This document shows, in pieces, positions 15,824 to 21,959 of a stretch of DNA of 21,959 bases. Each line of letters opens with the position of its first letter. Within the stretch, counting starts at the first letter, position 1. A model generated the notes under the pieces. It made no database searches, had not been told where the DNA came from, and saw only the letters and a list, made by a program, of their open reading frames with translations. The stretch is taken from NCBI GenBank assembly GCA_037440525.1, contig JBBITW010000044.1:1-21959 (forward strand). The letters run 5' to 3'. The position numbers were made by a program, and so were the translations under genes. The stretch is from JBBITW01 sp037440525. GTDB lineage: Bacteria; Desulfobacterota; BSN033; UBA1163.

Positions 15824-15825
15824 CA

Positions 15826-16428
15826 ATGGGATTTCGATATGAAATAAGGTTGAGCGGTTCAGGTGGTCAGGGCCTGATATTGATGGGGATTATATTAGCA
15901 GAGGCAATAGGGATTTACGATGGTAAGTATGTTGCTCAGACCCAGAGCTACGGACCTGAAGCAAGAGGGGGATCGAGTAAGTCTGAAGTGATTGTTAGTG
16001 ATGAGGAGATAGACTATCCAAAGGCACTGCAGGTTGATCTCCTTTTGGCAATGAATCAAAAATCTTGTGATGAATTCTATTCCGATTTAAAACATGATGG
16101 AATTCTCATCGTTGATTCCACATTTGTTACACAAATCCCAACTCTAAAGGCCTATCAGATTCCTTTTACCCGTATAGCGAGGGAAAAGTTCAACCGTGAA
16201 GTTGTGGCCAATATTATTGCCCTTGGATCAATCACTCAATTAACATCCATTGTTTCCCTCAAGGCTATAGAATCTGCAGTTCTCTCACGAGTTCCAAAAG
16301 GCACCGAGAAACTTAATCGCGATGCATTAAGGGCAGGCGTTTCGGCTGCCAAAAAGGCCAGAAAGGAGTTGATGAAGGCCGATATTCCACCAGAGGTTTC
16401 AAAAGATGATCTTCTGGATTCATACTAA
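15826..16428 (+). CDS. korC: 2-oxoglutarate:ferredoxin oxidoreductase, gamma subunit
   Basis: A 200-residue gamma subunit of the pyruvate/ketoisovalerate oxidoreductase family. The N-terminal LSGSGGQGLILMG glycine-rich loop and SYGPEARGG segment are diagnostic and help bind CoA. It starts 2 bases after the beta-subunit stop, with AGGGGG at 15815-15820 as ribosome binding site. It completes the four-subunit enzyme. Two naming schemes exist for this subunit (KorC or KorG). Confidence 0.92.
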   Translation: MGFRYEIRLSGSGGQGLILMGIILAEAIGIYDGKYVAQTQSYGPEARGGSSKSEVIVSDEEIDYPKALQVDLLLAMNQKSCDEFYSDLKHDGILIVDSTFVTQIPTLKAYQIPFTRIAREKFNREVVANIIALGSITQLTSIVSLKAIESAVLSRVPKGTEKLNRDALRAGVSAAKKARKELMKADIPPEVSKDDLLDSY

Positions 16429-16445
16429 ATAATCCATGTATCATA

Positions 16446-17081
16446 ATGCATTGTAAAAAGGCAGTGAAAAGAAGCTCCTTTATATATTTGCTGACCCGGA
16501 GAGTTGCTAAATTCATCTTTTCAATTTTTTATCGTTTTGAGATTGAAAGGAACAGTGGCATTCCAGAAGATGGCCCTGTGATTATTCTGCCAAAGCATCA
16601 GTTCTGGACAGACATACCTATAGTGAGCCTTGTCTTTAAATCACTCCTATACTTTGTGGCAAAGAAGGAACTTTTTAAATACCCCTTGATTAGGGATTAT
16701 CTCTCTCTTTTAGGTGGTATTCCTGTGGATCGAAAGGAATCCATTAAAACCCTAAGATCATTCAGATATATTTTGTCTTTATTAAAAATTGGAGAGAAGA
16801 TTGTTATATTTCCGGAGGGTAAATATTTCCGCCATATGGTGGGTTCAGGCAAAAGCAGGCTTCTAAGGATGATCCTAAGATTCCAAAACGATTCAGGAGT
16901 TAAAATCCCATTCATCCCTGTTGGGATTCGATATGGAGAAAGGAAGGGTTTAAGGAGACGAGTAGAGATAAAGGTTGGAAGGCCTCTTTTTGCAGAAAAC
17001 GGGTGTGATGCAGTATTATTTACCAGTAGATTAATTGAGGAGATCAGTCGTCTAAGTGGCCTTCCCCTTTATAAAGAATGA
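16446..17081 (+). CDS. PlsC-like lysophospholipid acyltransferase
   Basis: A 211-residue member of the PlsC/LPLAT family, which acylates lysophosphatidate or a related acceptor in membrane lipid synthesis. The catalytic HX4D motif is HQFWTD (His51, Asp56), GIPVDRKE follows at about 91-98, and the substrate motif FPEG is at 122-125. The N terminus is basic and hydrophobic (residues 11-30), suiting membrane association. It is 17 bases after the gamma subunit, so it may be co-transcribed, but nothing ties it to the catabolic pathway. ATG 16446 lacks a good ribosome binding site; GTG 16464 is an alternative with poor spacing. The acyl acceptor cannot be told from sequence. Confidence 0.85.
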   Translation: MHCKKAVKRSSFIYLLTRRVAKFIFSIFYRFEIERNSGIPEDGPVIILPKHQFWTDIPIVSLVFKSLLYFVAKKELFKYPLIRDYLSLLGGIPVDRKESIKTLRSFRYILSLLKIGEKIVIFPEGKYFRHMVGSGKSRLLRMILRFQNDSGVKIPFIPVGIRYGERKGLRRRVEIKVGRPLFAENGCDAVLFTSRLIEEISRLSGLPLYKE

Positions 17082-17136
17082 GATGGGAAGAGTTGCAGGC
17101 GAAGCTAATAGCAAAAGCCTTTAATTATCACCCAAG

Positions 17137-17192
17137 TTGAGCGATTTTTTATAAAAGGCCTTTCCGCCAAAGGTGGATCAGCTTTGGGCGGA
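17137..17192. repeat. Partial copy of the terminal-repeat element with hairpin
   Basis: TTGAGCGAT at 17137-17145 followed by TTTTTTATAA matches the left end of the element at 1-161. It leads into an imperfect hairpin at 17163-17192 (TCCGCCAAAG against CTTTGGGCGGA with one bulged G). The right terminal repeat is missing, so this is a truncated or decayed copy located after the PlsC gene. It could act as a factor-independent end to the long operon, but no T-run follows the hairpin. Confidence 0.4.
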
Positions 17193-17201
17193 TATTTATC
17201 A

Positions 17202-17275
17202 GTCATTGCGAGCACCCCACACTTGATGCGGGGGACGTGGCAATCTCATAGATTCCTCGCTCTGCTCGGAATGAC
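17202..17275. repeat. Short palindromic dispersed repeat, GTCATTGCGAGC type
   Basis: A 74-base unit bounded by GTCATTGCGAGC (17202-17213) and GCTCGGAATGAC (17264-17275), inverted repeats with one mismatch. Inside are a CCCC/GGGG pairing around 17215-17234 and an AATCT/AGATT pairing around 17242-17254. From memory, this layout matches the widespread GTCATTGCGAGC dispersed repeat of many uncultured bacterial genomes. It is non-coding and lies between plsC and the small basic gene. Confidence 0.55.
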
Positions 17276-17338
17276 AATTCGGTAGATATTGCTACAGTAA
17301 TCTCGACCAAATTGTCAGTTTTAAGATAAGGAGGATAT

Positions 17339-17557
17339 ATGCCAAGGCGTGAAAGAGATAGGGAGTTAGCAAGGAGAAGGAAGAGGAGAGAAAAGAGGAG
17401 AAAACTTCGCGCAAAGGGGCTTCTCCCTCCTTCGGATTCGGGCAAGAAGGAATCCATTAAAGAGGCAGAGAAGCAAAAGTTTGAAAAGGACACGCAAAAG
17501 GAGTCACCTCAAGAGTCGCCAGAGGAGACCACCGGGACCTCAAAATTAGAAGGTTAA
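17339..17557 (+). CDS. Small, highly basic protein of unknown function
   Basis: A 72-residue protein with a strong ribosome binding site (AAGGAGGA, 17328-17334) 4 bases before ATG 17339. Residues 1-28 are dominated by Arg and Lys with regularly spaced Glu and Asp (RRERDRELARRRKRREKRR) and should form a highly charged helix. Residues 30-72 are rich in Ser, Glu, Lys, Thr and Pro and probably disordered. There is no membrane segment and no cysteine. The basic helix suggests nucleic-acid or ribosome contact, but I cannot name a family with confidence. The good start signal and opposite-charge zoning make a real gene more likely than a chance frame. Confidence 0.6.
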   Translation: MPRRERDRELARRRKRREKRRKLRAKGLLPPSDSGKKESIKEAEKQKFEKDTQKESPQESPEETTGTSKLEG

Positions 17558-17593
17558 TCTATTGCGGAATTAAATTCCAATAACCGAAATTCA

Positions 17594-17618
17594 AATACCA
17601 AAATGGTTTTTTGGTATT
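17594..17618. terminator. Hairpin between convergent genes, possible bidirectional terminator
   Basis: A perfect 10-bp stem, AATACCAAAA (17594-17603) with TTTTGGTATT (17609-17618), and a 5-base loop. TTTTGGTATT is repeated directly at 17631-17640. It lies 37 bases after the small basic gene and 56 bases beyond the stop of the convergent kinase gene. The stem is A+T-rich and no clear T-run follows on either side, so termination is uncertain. The surrounding TTTGG-rich wording (17604-17670) looks like a dispersed low-complexity repeat. Confidence 0.35.
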
Positions 17619-17673
17619 AGGTCACTGGGATTTTGGTATTATTAGGTTTGTGGTGTTTGGGATTTGGTGATTC

Positions 17674-18309
17674 TTATTTGGATTTCATCGGTATAAAGTA
17701 CCATGTCCCTTTCTTCATCTGTTTAATCTCTCTTATCAATTGATTGAAATCCTCTTTTCTGTTAACGAAATCAATTTCATTTGTATCGACAACCAGGAGA
17801 GGGGTTTGATCATAGTGGAAGAAGTAGTAGTTGTAAGCCTCTGTTAGGAGCTTGAGATATTCAAGGTCAATATCCTTTTCATAGGGGATATTTCTCAACT
17901 TGATCCTTTGAAGTAATACCTCTGGTTTCGCTTGTAAAAAGATAACTAAATCAGGGGAAGGTATCTGACCATTTAGAAGACGAAAGATCTGTTCATAGAG
18001 GGAGAGTTCATGGTCATCCAGATTAAGGGAGGCAAATATTCGATCTTTGGCAAAGAGATAGTCACTTAGTGTAATCTGGTTAAATAGATCAGGCTGGGCA
18101 ATCTCTTTTTGCTGCTGGAAACGATTGAGTAAGAAAAAGATCTGGGTTTGAAAGGCATATTTTTTCCGATCCTGATAAAAATAGGGAAGAAAAGGGTTTT
18201 CTTCAGATTTTTCAAGGATTAGCCGTGCATTGAACTCTTTTGCAAGAAGTTTTGCAAGACTTGTTTTTCCAACACCAATTGCTCCCTCAATGGCGATATA
18301 TTGAAACAT
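17674..18309 (-). CDS. Deoxynucleoside kinase family protein
   Basis: A 211-residue P-loop kinase of the deoxynucleoside kinase family, which phosphorylates deoxyadenosine, deoxyguanosine or deoxycytidine in nucleoside salvage. The Walker A motif GAIGVGKTS is at residues 9-17. The substrate-region motif SDYLFAKDRIFA (about 82-93) corresponds to the family DRS-type motif. An arginine-rich lid follows around RIKLRNIPYEKDI. Length is normal. It is the only - strand gene in the window, divergent from proC and convergent with the small basic gene. The ribosome binding site AGGA is about 11 bases upstream of the ATG at 18309. The base preference cannot be told by eye. Confidence 0.9.
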   Translation of the reverse strand: MFQYIAIEGAIGVGKTSLAKLLAKEFNARLILEKSEENPFLPYFYQDRKKYAFQTQIFFLLNRFQQQKEIAQPDLFNQITLSDYLFAKDRIFASLNLDDHELSLYEQIFRLLNGQIPSPDLVIFLQAKPEVLLQRIKLRNIPYEKDIDLEYLKLLTEAYNYYFFHYDQTPLLVVDTNEIDFVNRKEDFNQLIREIKQMKKGTWYFIPMKSK

Positions 18310-18323
18310 AAAATGATTAATCC

Positions 18324-18352
18324 TTGACAGCGTTTTGTTTCAGATTTATTCT
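18324..18352 (+). promoter_or_regulatory. Sigma-70-type promoter for proC
   Basis: A perfect -35 hexamer TTGACA (18324-18329) and a 4/6 -10 hexamer TATTCT (18347-18352) are separated by 17 bases, the optimal spacing. Transcription would start near 18359, leaving a leader of about 65 bases before proC. It lies in the 114-base divergent gap and overlaps the translation start region of the - strand kinase gene. Confidence 0.55.
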
Positions 18353-18423
18353 GTTTAATATCTATCACAATTTACTGTCTTTTTTCCACAAAAAAATAAT
18401 TTTTTTTCCAAGGAGGTTAGAAG

Positions 18424-19263
18424 ATGTTAAAAAATAAGAAGGTAGGTTTTGTGGGTGTGGGTAATATGGGAGAGGCTTTACTGAGTGGAATTATTCATGG
18501 CAATTTATGCAAAGCAGAACAGATATTATGTTCTGATATAAAGTTAGAGAGATTGAGAACCATTCAGGAGAGATATGGAGTTAAAGGAACATCTGACAAT
18601 GTGGAGGTTGTAAAGAGGTCTGATATCTTAATTTTAGCCATAAAGCCTCAAATCATGAAAATTGTAGTGGAGGAGATGGCTGAATTTCTTGATCTTTCAA
18701 AATTGATTATTTCCATTGCGGCTGGTATTTCACTGGATGCTATAGAGTCATGTGCGAGGAAGGAATTAAAACTCATACGAGTAATGCCTAATATCTGTGT
18801 TTCTGTAAGAGAAGGAGTATCTGCAATTTCAAGAGGAAGACATGCAAGAGAGGAAGACTTAATGATAGCAAAGATGATTTTCGAATCGGTTGGTAAGTCC
18901 TTATTTGTAGATGAATACCTTCTTGATGCTGTTACAGGTTTAAGTGGAAGCGGTCCTGCATATATATTTCTCATCGTTGATGCATTGGCAGATGCCGGTG
19001 TTAAGGTTGGTCTCTCGAGAAATGATTCCTTACTTCTTGCTTCTCAGACCGTTCTTGGGGCTGCTAAGATGTTGATTGAGACAGGAGAACATCCTGCAAG
19101 GCTGAAAGATCTTGTGACATCCCCAGGGGGAACAGCAATTTCGGGACTTCATACCCTTGAAGAAGGAGGACTGAGAACGACATTGATGAATGCTGTGGAG
19201 GTTGCAACCCAGCGGGCAAAAGCCCTTGGTGAGATGATGAAAAGGGATCTTCTTAGGAGCTGA
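18424..19263 (+). CDS. proC: Pyrroline-5-carboxylate reductase
   Basis: A 279-residue enzyme that reduces 1-pyrroline-5-carboxylate to proline with NAD(P)H, the last step of proline synthesis. The N-terminal Rossmann motif is GFVGVGNMG (residues 8-16). The C-terminal dimer domain carries the family signatures GLSGSGPAYIF and TSPGGTAISGL. Length matches ProC. AAGGAGG (18410-18416) sits 7 bases before the ATG. It has its own good promoter and is separated from the upstream operon by a - strand gene. The histidine kinase follows after 46 bases and may be co-transcribed, though function does not link them. Confidence 0.95.
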   Translation: MLKNKKVGFVGVGNMGEALLSGIIHGNLCKAEQILCSDIKLERLRTIQERYGVKGTSDNVEVVKRSDILILAIKPQIMKIVVEEMAEFLDLSKLIISIAAGISLDAIESCARKELKLIRVMPNICVSVREGVSAISRGRHAREEDLMIAKMIFESVGKSLFVDEYLLDAVTGLSGSGPAYIFLIVDALADAGVKVGLSRNDSLLLASQTVLGAAKMLIETGEHPARLKDLVTSPGGTAISGLHTLEEGGLRTTLMNAVEVATQRAKALGEMMKRDLLRS

Positions 19264-19309
19264 ATATACAGCAAATTTCAAGTAATTATAAATGGGTAGG
19301 TGATTTATA

Positions 19310-21580
19310 ATGGAAATAAACAAAATGGAGGAAGAAAATAAAGCAACAATGAATCGGCTTAAGGAGATGGCAAAGAGGTTCGAGAGGATCATAGAAATGG
19401 GCCATGATGGCATAATCGTCTTTGATGAGAACTACAGGATTGAGTTGATAAACAGTGTTGCATCAGAGTTGACAGGATACTTGAAAGATGAATTGCAGGG
19501 TATGGATTTTCGCTCGCTCTTAAGAGAGAAGGATGTTGGTTACCTTAACAAGATGCGATCTGATATTGGTGAGGATGAGAGTAAAAAGATATGCACAGAG
19601 ATGGAAATATTAACAAAGAATAAAGGTACTTTGAATGCAGAGGTCTGTATCACAATTGCAAAGGCAGAAAAGGGTGGATTAGAAACATATGCCTACATTA
19701 GAGATATTACAGAGCGTAAGAGGATGGAACATCAGATTCAGGAAGCAACAAAACGTTTTGAGAAGATTGCCGAGATGGGGGAGGATGGGATAATAGTCTT
19801 TGATGAGGATTCAAGAATAGAATTCTCCAATCAGATGGCTTCCGAAATCCTTGGTATCCCAAAAGATAAGATAATTGGACAGGAATTTTTCTCATTGATT
19901 GGTAAAAGGGATGAAGAGTTCTTGGAAGAGATGGTGATGAGGGGGGAAGGGATAGGTCAGAAGGTCTGTACCGAAATGTCCATTCAACTCCCACAGGGGA
20001 AGATAAAAGAGACAGAGGTTTGTCTTGCTCCAGCACGATCAGATGATGGAAGAATTAAGACGTATGCCTATATCCGTGATATTACGGATAGGAAGAGATT
20101 TGAGAAGGCATTGAGAGAATCAGAGGAGAAGTATCGAAACCTCTTTGAAAGGGTTCAACATGGTCTATTTATAAGCACGAAGGAAGGGAAATTTTTGGAT
20201 TGTAACCAGGCACTCCTCAATATGCTCGGATATTCAAGCAAAGATGAATTTCTTACCATTGATATTGCAAAAGACCTTTATGTAAATCCCGAAGACAGAA
20301 GAATTTTTCAGAAGTTGGTTGAAGAGAAGGGTTTTGTAAAAGATTTTGAGGTTGAGTTTAAAAAGAAGAATGGCGAAAAGATTACCATCCTTCTTACAGC
20401 ACACGCCAAGAGGGACGAAGAAGGAAATATTGTCGGTTATGAAGGGCTCAATATCGATATCTCAGAACGGAAGAGAATGGAGAAGGAGTTAAGAGATGCA
20501 AACGAATTCTTTATGAATATGATAGAGAGTTCAGTGGATGGGATCATTGTAACGAATATGAAAGGGGATATTTTGATATTTAATAAAGGGGCAGAGAATA
20601 TCCTTGGCTATAAAGCTGAAGAAGTAATAGGTAAATTAAACATCAGAAGTATCTATTCTCCTGGTGTAGCTAAAGAAGTGATGGAGAAGATGAGGAGCCC
20701 CGATTATGGAGGGATTGGTAGATTGAAATCCTTTCCCATTATACATCGGAGGAAAGATGGGGAGCTAATCGAAGGGGATTTATCTGCTTCGATCATCTAT
20801 GATGAGGATGGGAAGGAGATTGCGACGATTGGAATCTTTAAAGACATCAGGGAGAGACTGAAGATGGAAAGGGAGCTTAGGGAGACACAACAGGCCCTCT
20901 TACAGGCAGAAAAACTTGCAGCCATGGGAAGGCTCACTTCTCAAATTGCCCATGAATTGAATAATCCCATATACGGTATTATGAACACTCTGGAACTTCT
21001 TAAGACAGAAATTCCTAAGGAGAGTAAAAGACGGCGGATTCTGGAGCTCTCCCTTTCAGAGACCCAGAGGCTTGCTGAAATACTTCGTAATATGCTCAGT
21101 TTTTCAAAGCCTGAAGAGGAGGAGAGAAGACCAGTTAGGATCAATGAACTGATAGATGGAATCTTATTGGTTATGGATAAGCAGATGAAGGAATCGAATA
21201 TAAAGATTGAAACTCAATTTGACGAAGAGATACCTGAGATTATTGCTTCAACAAATCAGATGAGACAGGTCATGCTCAATATGTTTAAAAATGCCAAAGA
21301 GGCGATGCCAAAGGGAGGGACTCTATCTGTTAGGACAAAGATGGAAGATAATAAGGTTTTAATAAAAATTCAGGATACAGGTATAGGGATTTCTGAGGAG
21401 ATAAGGGATAAGATTTTTGATGCCTTCTTTACTACAAAGCAGAAGGTCAAAGGTGTGGGGCTTGGGCTTTCTGTCTGTTACGGAATTATAAAAGACCATG
21501 GAGGAGAAATAAAGGTTGAAAGCAAGGAAGGAGAGGGGACAATCTTTACCATTCAATTACCAATTAAAGATAGCAATTGA
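19310..21580 (+). CDS. Soluble histidine kinase with four PAS domains
   Basis: A 756-residue sensor kinase without membrane segments, so cytoplasmic. Four PAS domains occupy about 20-138, 145-264, 273-390 and 397-515; each ends in a DIxER/DIxDR-type linker (DITERK, DITDRK, DISERK, DIRER). The dimerisation and phosphotransfer domain has His548 in HELNNPI. The ATPase domain has Asn661 (N box), DTGIGIS (689-695) and GVGLGL (715-720). PAS1 and PAS2 are close duplicates, each with a CTEM and an EVC motif (Cys95/Cys113 and Cys220/Cys238, both 18 apart). No receiver domain or response regulator gene is present, so it is an orphan here. ATG 19310 has AGGTGA at 19298-19303. The signal is unknown; PAS domains sense redox, oxygen or small ligands. 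Confidence 0.93.
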   Translation: MEINKMEEENKATMNRLKEMAKRFERIIEMGHDGIIVFDENYRIELINSVASELTGYLKDELQGMDFRSLLREKDVGYLNKMRSDIGEDESKKICTEMEILTKNKGTLNAEVCITIAKAEKGGLETYAYIRDITERKRMEHQIQEATKRFEKIAEMGEDGIIVFDEDSRIEFSNQMASEILGIPKDKIIGQEFFSLIGKRDEEFLEEMVMRGEGIGQKVCTEMSIQLPQGKIKETEVCLAPARSDDGRIKTYAYIRDITDRKRFEKALRESEEKYRNLFERVQHGLFISTKEGKFLDCNQALLNMLGYSSKDEFLTIDIAKDLYVNPEDRRIFQKLVEEKGFVKDFEVEFKKKNGEKITILLTAHAKRDEEGNIVGYEGLNIDISERKRMEKELRDANEFFMNMIESSVDGIIVTNMKGDILIFNKGAENILGYKAEEVIGKLNIRSIYSPGVAKEVMEKMRSPDYGGIGRLKSFPIIHRRKDGELIEGDLSASIIYDEDGKEIATIGIFKDIRERLKMERELRETQQALLQAEKLAAMGRLTSQIAHELNNPIYGIMNTLELLKTEIPKESKRRRILELSLSETQRLAEILRNMLSFSKPEEEERRPVRINELIDGILLVMDKQMKESNIKIETQFDEEIPEIIASTNQMRQVMLNMFKNAKEAMPKGGTLSVRTKMEDNKVLIKIQDTGIGISEEIRDKIFDAFFTTKQKVKGVGLGLSVCYGIIKDHGGEIKVESKEGEGTIFTIQLPIKDSN

Positions 21581-21959
21581 TAGAAGATTGAAATTGAATT
21601 TACATTTTTCTTTAATTGGGTGAGAACTCTTAGGGTTTATTTCTATTCTGGTAGGCCCTGATAAATACCACGATTTCTCTGGAGAACCTGTTAAAATCCT
21701 ATAGAGGGTAAAAAGATCGTAACCTTTAGAAACTGAGACGCCCCCTATACAGAGGTTCTCGGTCATTTTTAATTTTTTCAAAGAAAATTAAATATTCAGC
21801 GATTTTTTCTGCCATTCCGGTGGAGAATGGAGTTCAGGATGTCTATGGGCATCAAAACCCAACTCTGGCCTGTTAAAATCATTTTACCTGATAGAGACCA
21901 GAGGATTTCGGATGGTTAACCCTGGGAAGCGACTGAAATATCTGTCAATTGTCCACAGC
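21581..21959. other. Non-coding 3' region with inverted and direct repeats
   Basis: I see no convincing gene in these 379 bases. A perfect 8-bp inverted repeat, GAGAACCT (21682-21689) and AGGTTCTC (21753-21760), encloses a near-perfect inner pair, TATAGAGGG (about 21701-21709) and CCCCCTATA. CCTGTTAAAATC occurs twice in direct orientation (21687-21698 and 21869-21880). A small hairpin CCATTC/GAATGG lies at 21812-21830, preceded by TCAGCGATTTTTT, which resembles the end motif of the element at 1-161. These look like decayed dispersed repeats. A 74-residue - strand frame spans 21557-21781 but lacks a ribosome binding site and overlaps the kinase gene, so I do not annotate it. Confidence 0.5.
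21812..21830. repeat. Short hairpin in the 3' repeat region
   Basis: A 6-bp stem CCATTC/GAATGG with a 7-base loop (CGGTGGA). The surrounding wording (TGCCATTCCGG ... GGAGTTCAGGAT) resembles, from memory, the common dispersed TGTCATTCCGGCGAAAGCCGGAATCCAG repeat, in degraded form. Confidence 0.35.

Noticed and set aside
21730..21760. Thiamine pyrophosphate riboswitch (an ACTGAGA sequence at about 21730)
   Set aside because: Only the short ACTGAGA match is present; the other conserved TPP elements and a downstream thiamine gene are absent.
21557..21781. 74-residue protein on the - strand
   Set aside because: No ribosome binding site, overlap with the end of the kinase gene, and its span coincides with inverted repeats. 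It reads more like a repeat than a gene.
21884..21959. Partial - strand gene running off the end of the window
   Set aside because: A 24-codon open stretch ends at TAA near 21884, but it is too short and unrecognisable to support a call.
1..21959. CRISPR array, tRNA, rRNA or phage genes
   Set aside because: I looked for regularly spaced direct repeats, cloverleaf-like sequences and phage or transposase proteins and saw none.

Overview
The window is bacterial DNA of moderate G+C (low 40s % by eye, not computed). It has strong GGAGG-type ribosome binding sites, many AGA/AGG/ATA codons, and tightly packed genes. Ferredoxin-linked 2-oxoacid oxidoreductase, molybdenum hydroxylase subunits and an Aquifex-type aconitase suggest an anaerobic or facultatively autotrophic lineage, for example a Desulfobacterota- or Nitrospirota-like organism. 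That placement is a guess from gene content and dispersed repeats; there is no rRNA or other marker here.

Layout. Positions 1-161 are a MITE-like element with 14-bp perfect terminal inverted repeats. From 200 to 17081, fifteen genes lie on the + strand with gaps of 2-55 nt or overlaps, so a single long operon is plausible. In order: a MarR regulator; a cyclic amidohydrolase (dihydroorotase/allantoinase type); a C45-type Ntn amide hydrolase; the FAD, 2Fe-2S and two separate full-length molybdopterin subunits of xanthine-oxidase-family hydroxylases; a PrpF-family isomerase; aconitase; NADP-type isocitrate dehydrogenase; the four subunits of a 2-oxoglutarate:ferredoxin oxidoreductase (delta, alpha, beta, gamma); and a PlsC-like acyltransferase. 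Then come a repeat-bearing gap (17082-17338), a small very basic protein, a convergent deoxynucleoside kinase (- strand), proC, and a soluble four-PAS histidine kinase. The last 379 bases hold inverted and direct repeats but no convincing gene.

Main hypothesis. The operon may encode catabolism of a pyridine-4-carboxylate (isonicotinate, via citrazinate) that enters central metabolism at aconitate. Two Mo-hydroxylases would hydroxylate C2 and then C6. The amidohydrolase would open the cyclic imide tautomer of citrazinate, and the Ntn hydrolase would remove ammonia from aconitamide. Ring geometry forces the product to be trans-aconitate, which explains a PrpF-type cis-trans isomerase. Aconitase, isocitrate dehydrogenase and 2-oxoglutarate:ferredoxin oxidoreductase then give succinyl-CoA, NADPH and reduced ferredoxin. 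Family assignments are solid; the substrate is inference. The main alternative is an unrelated heterocycle or purine operon next to a housekeeping TCA segment. Against purines, neither catalytic Mo subunit keeps the full purine-binding pair (Glu802/Arg880 of bovine xanthine oxidase) in my by-eye alignment.
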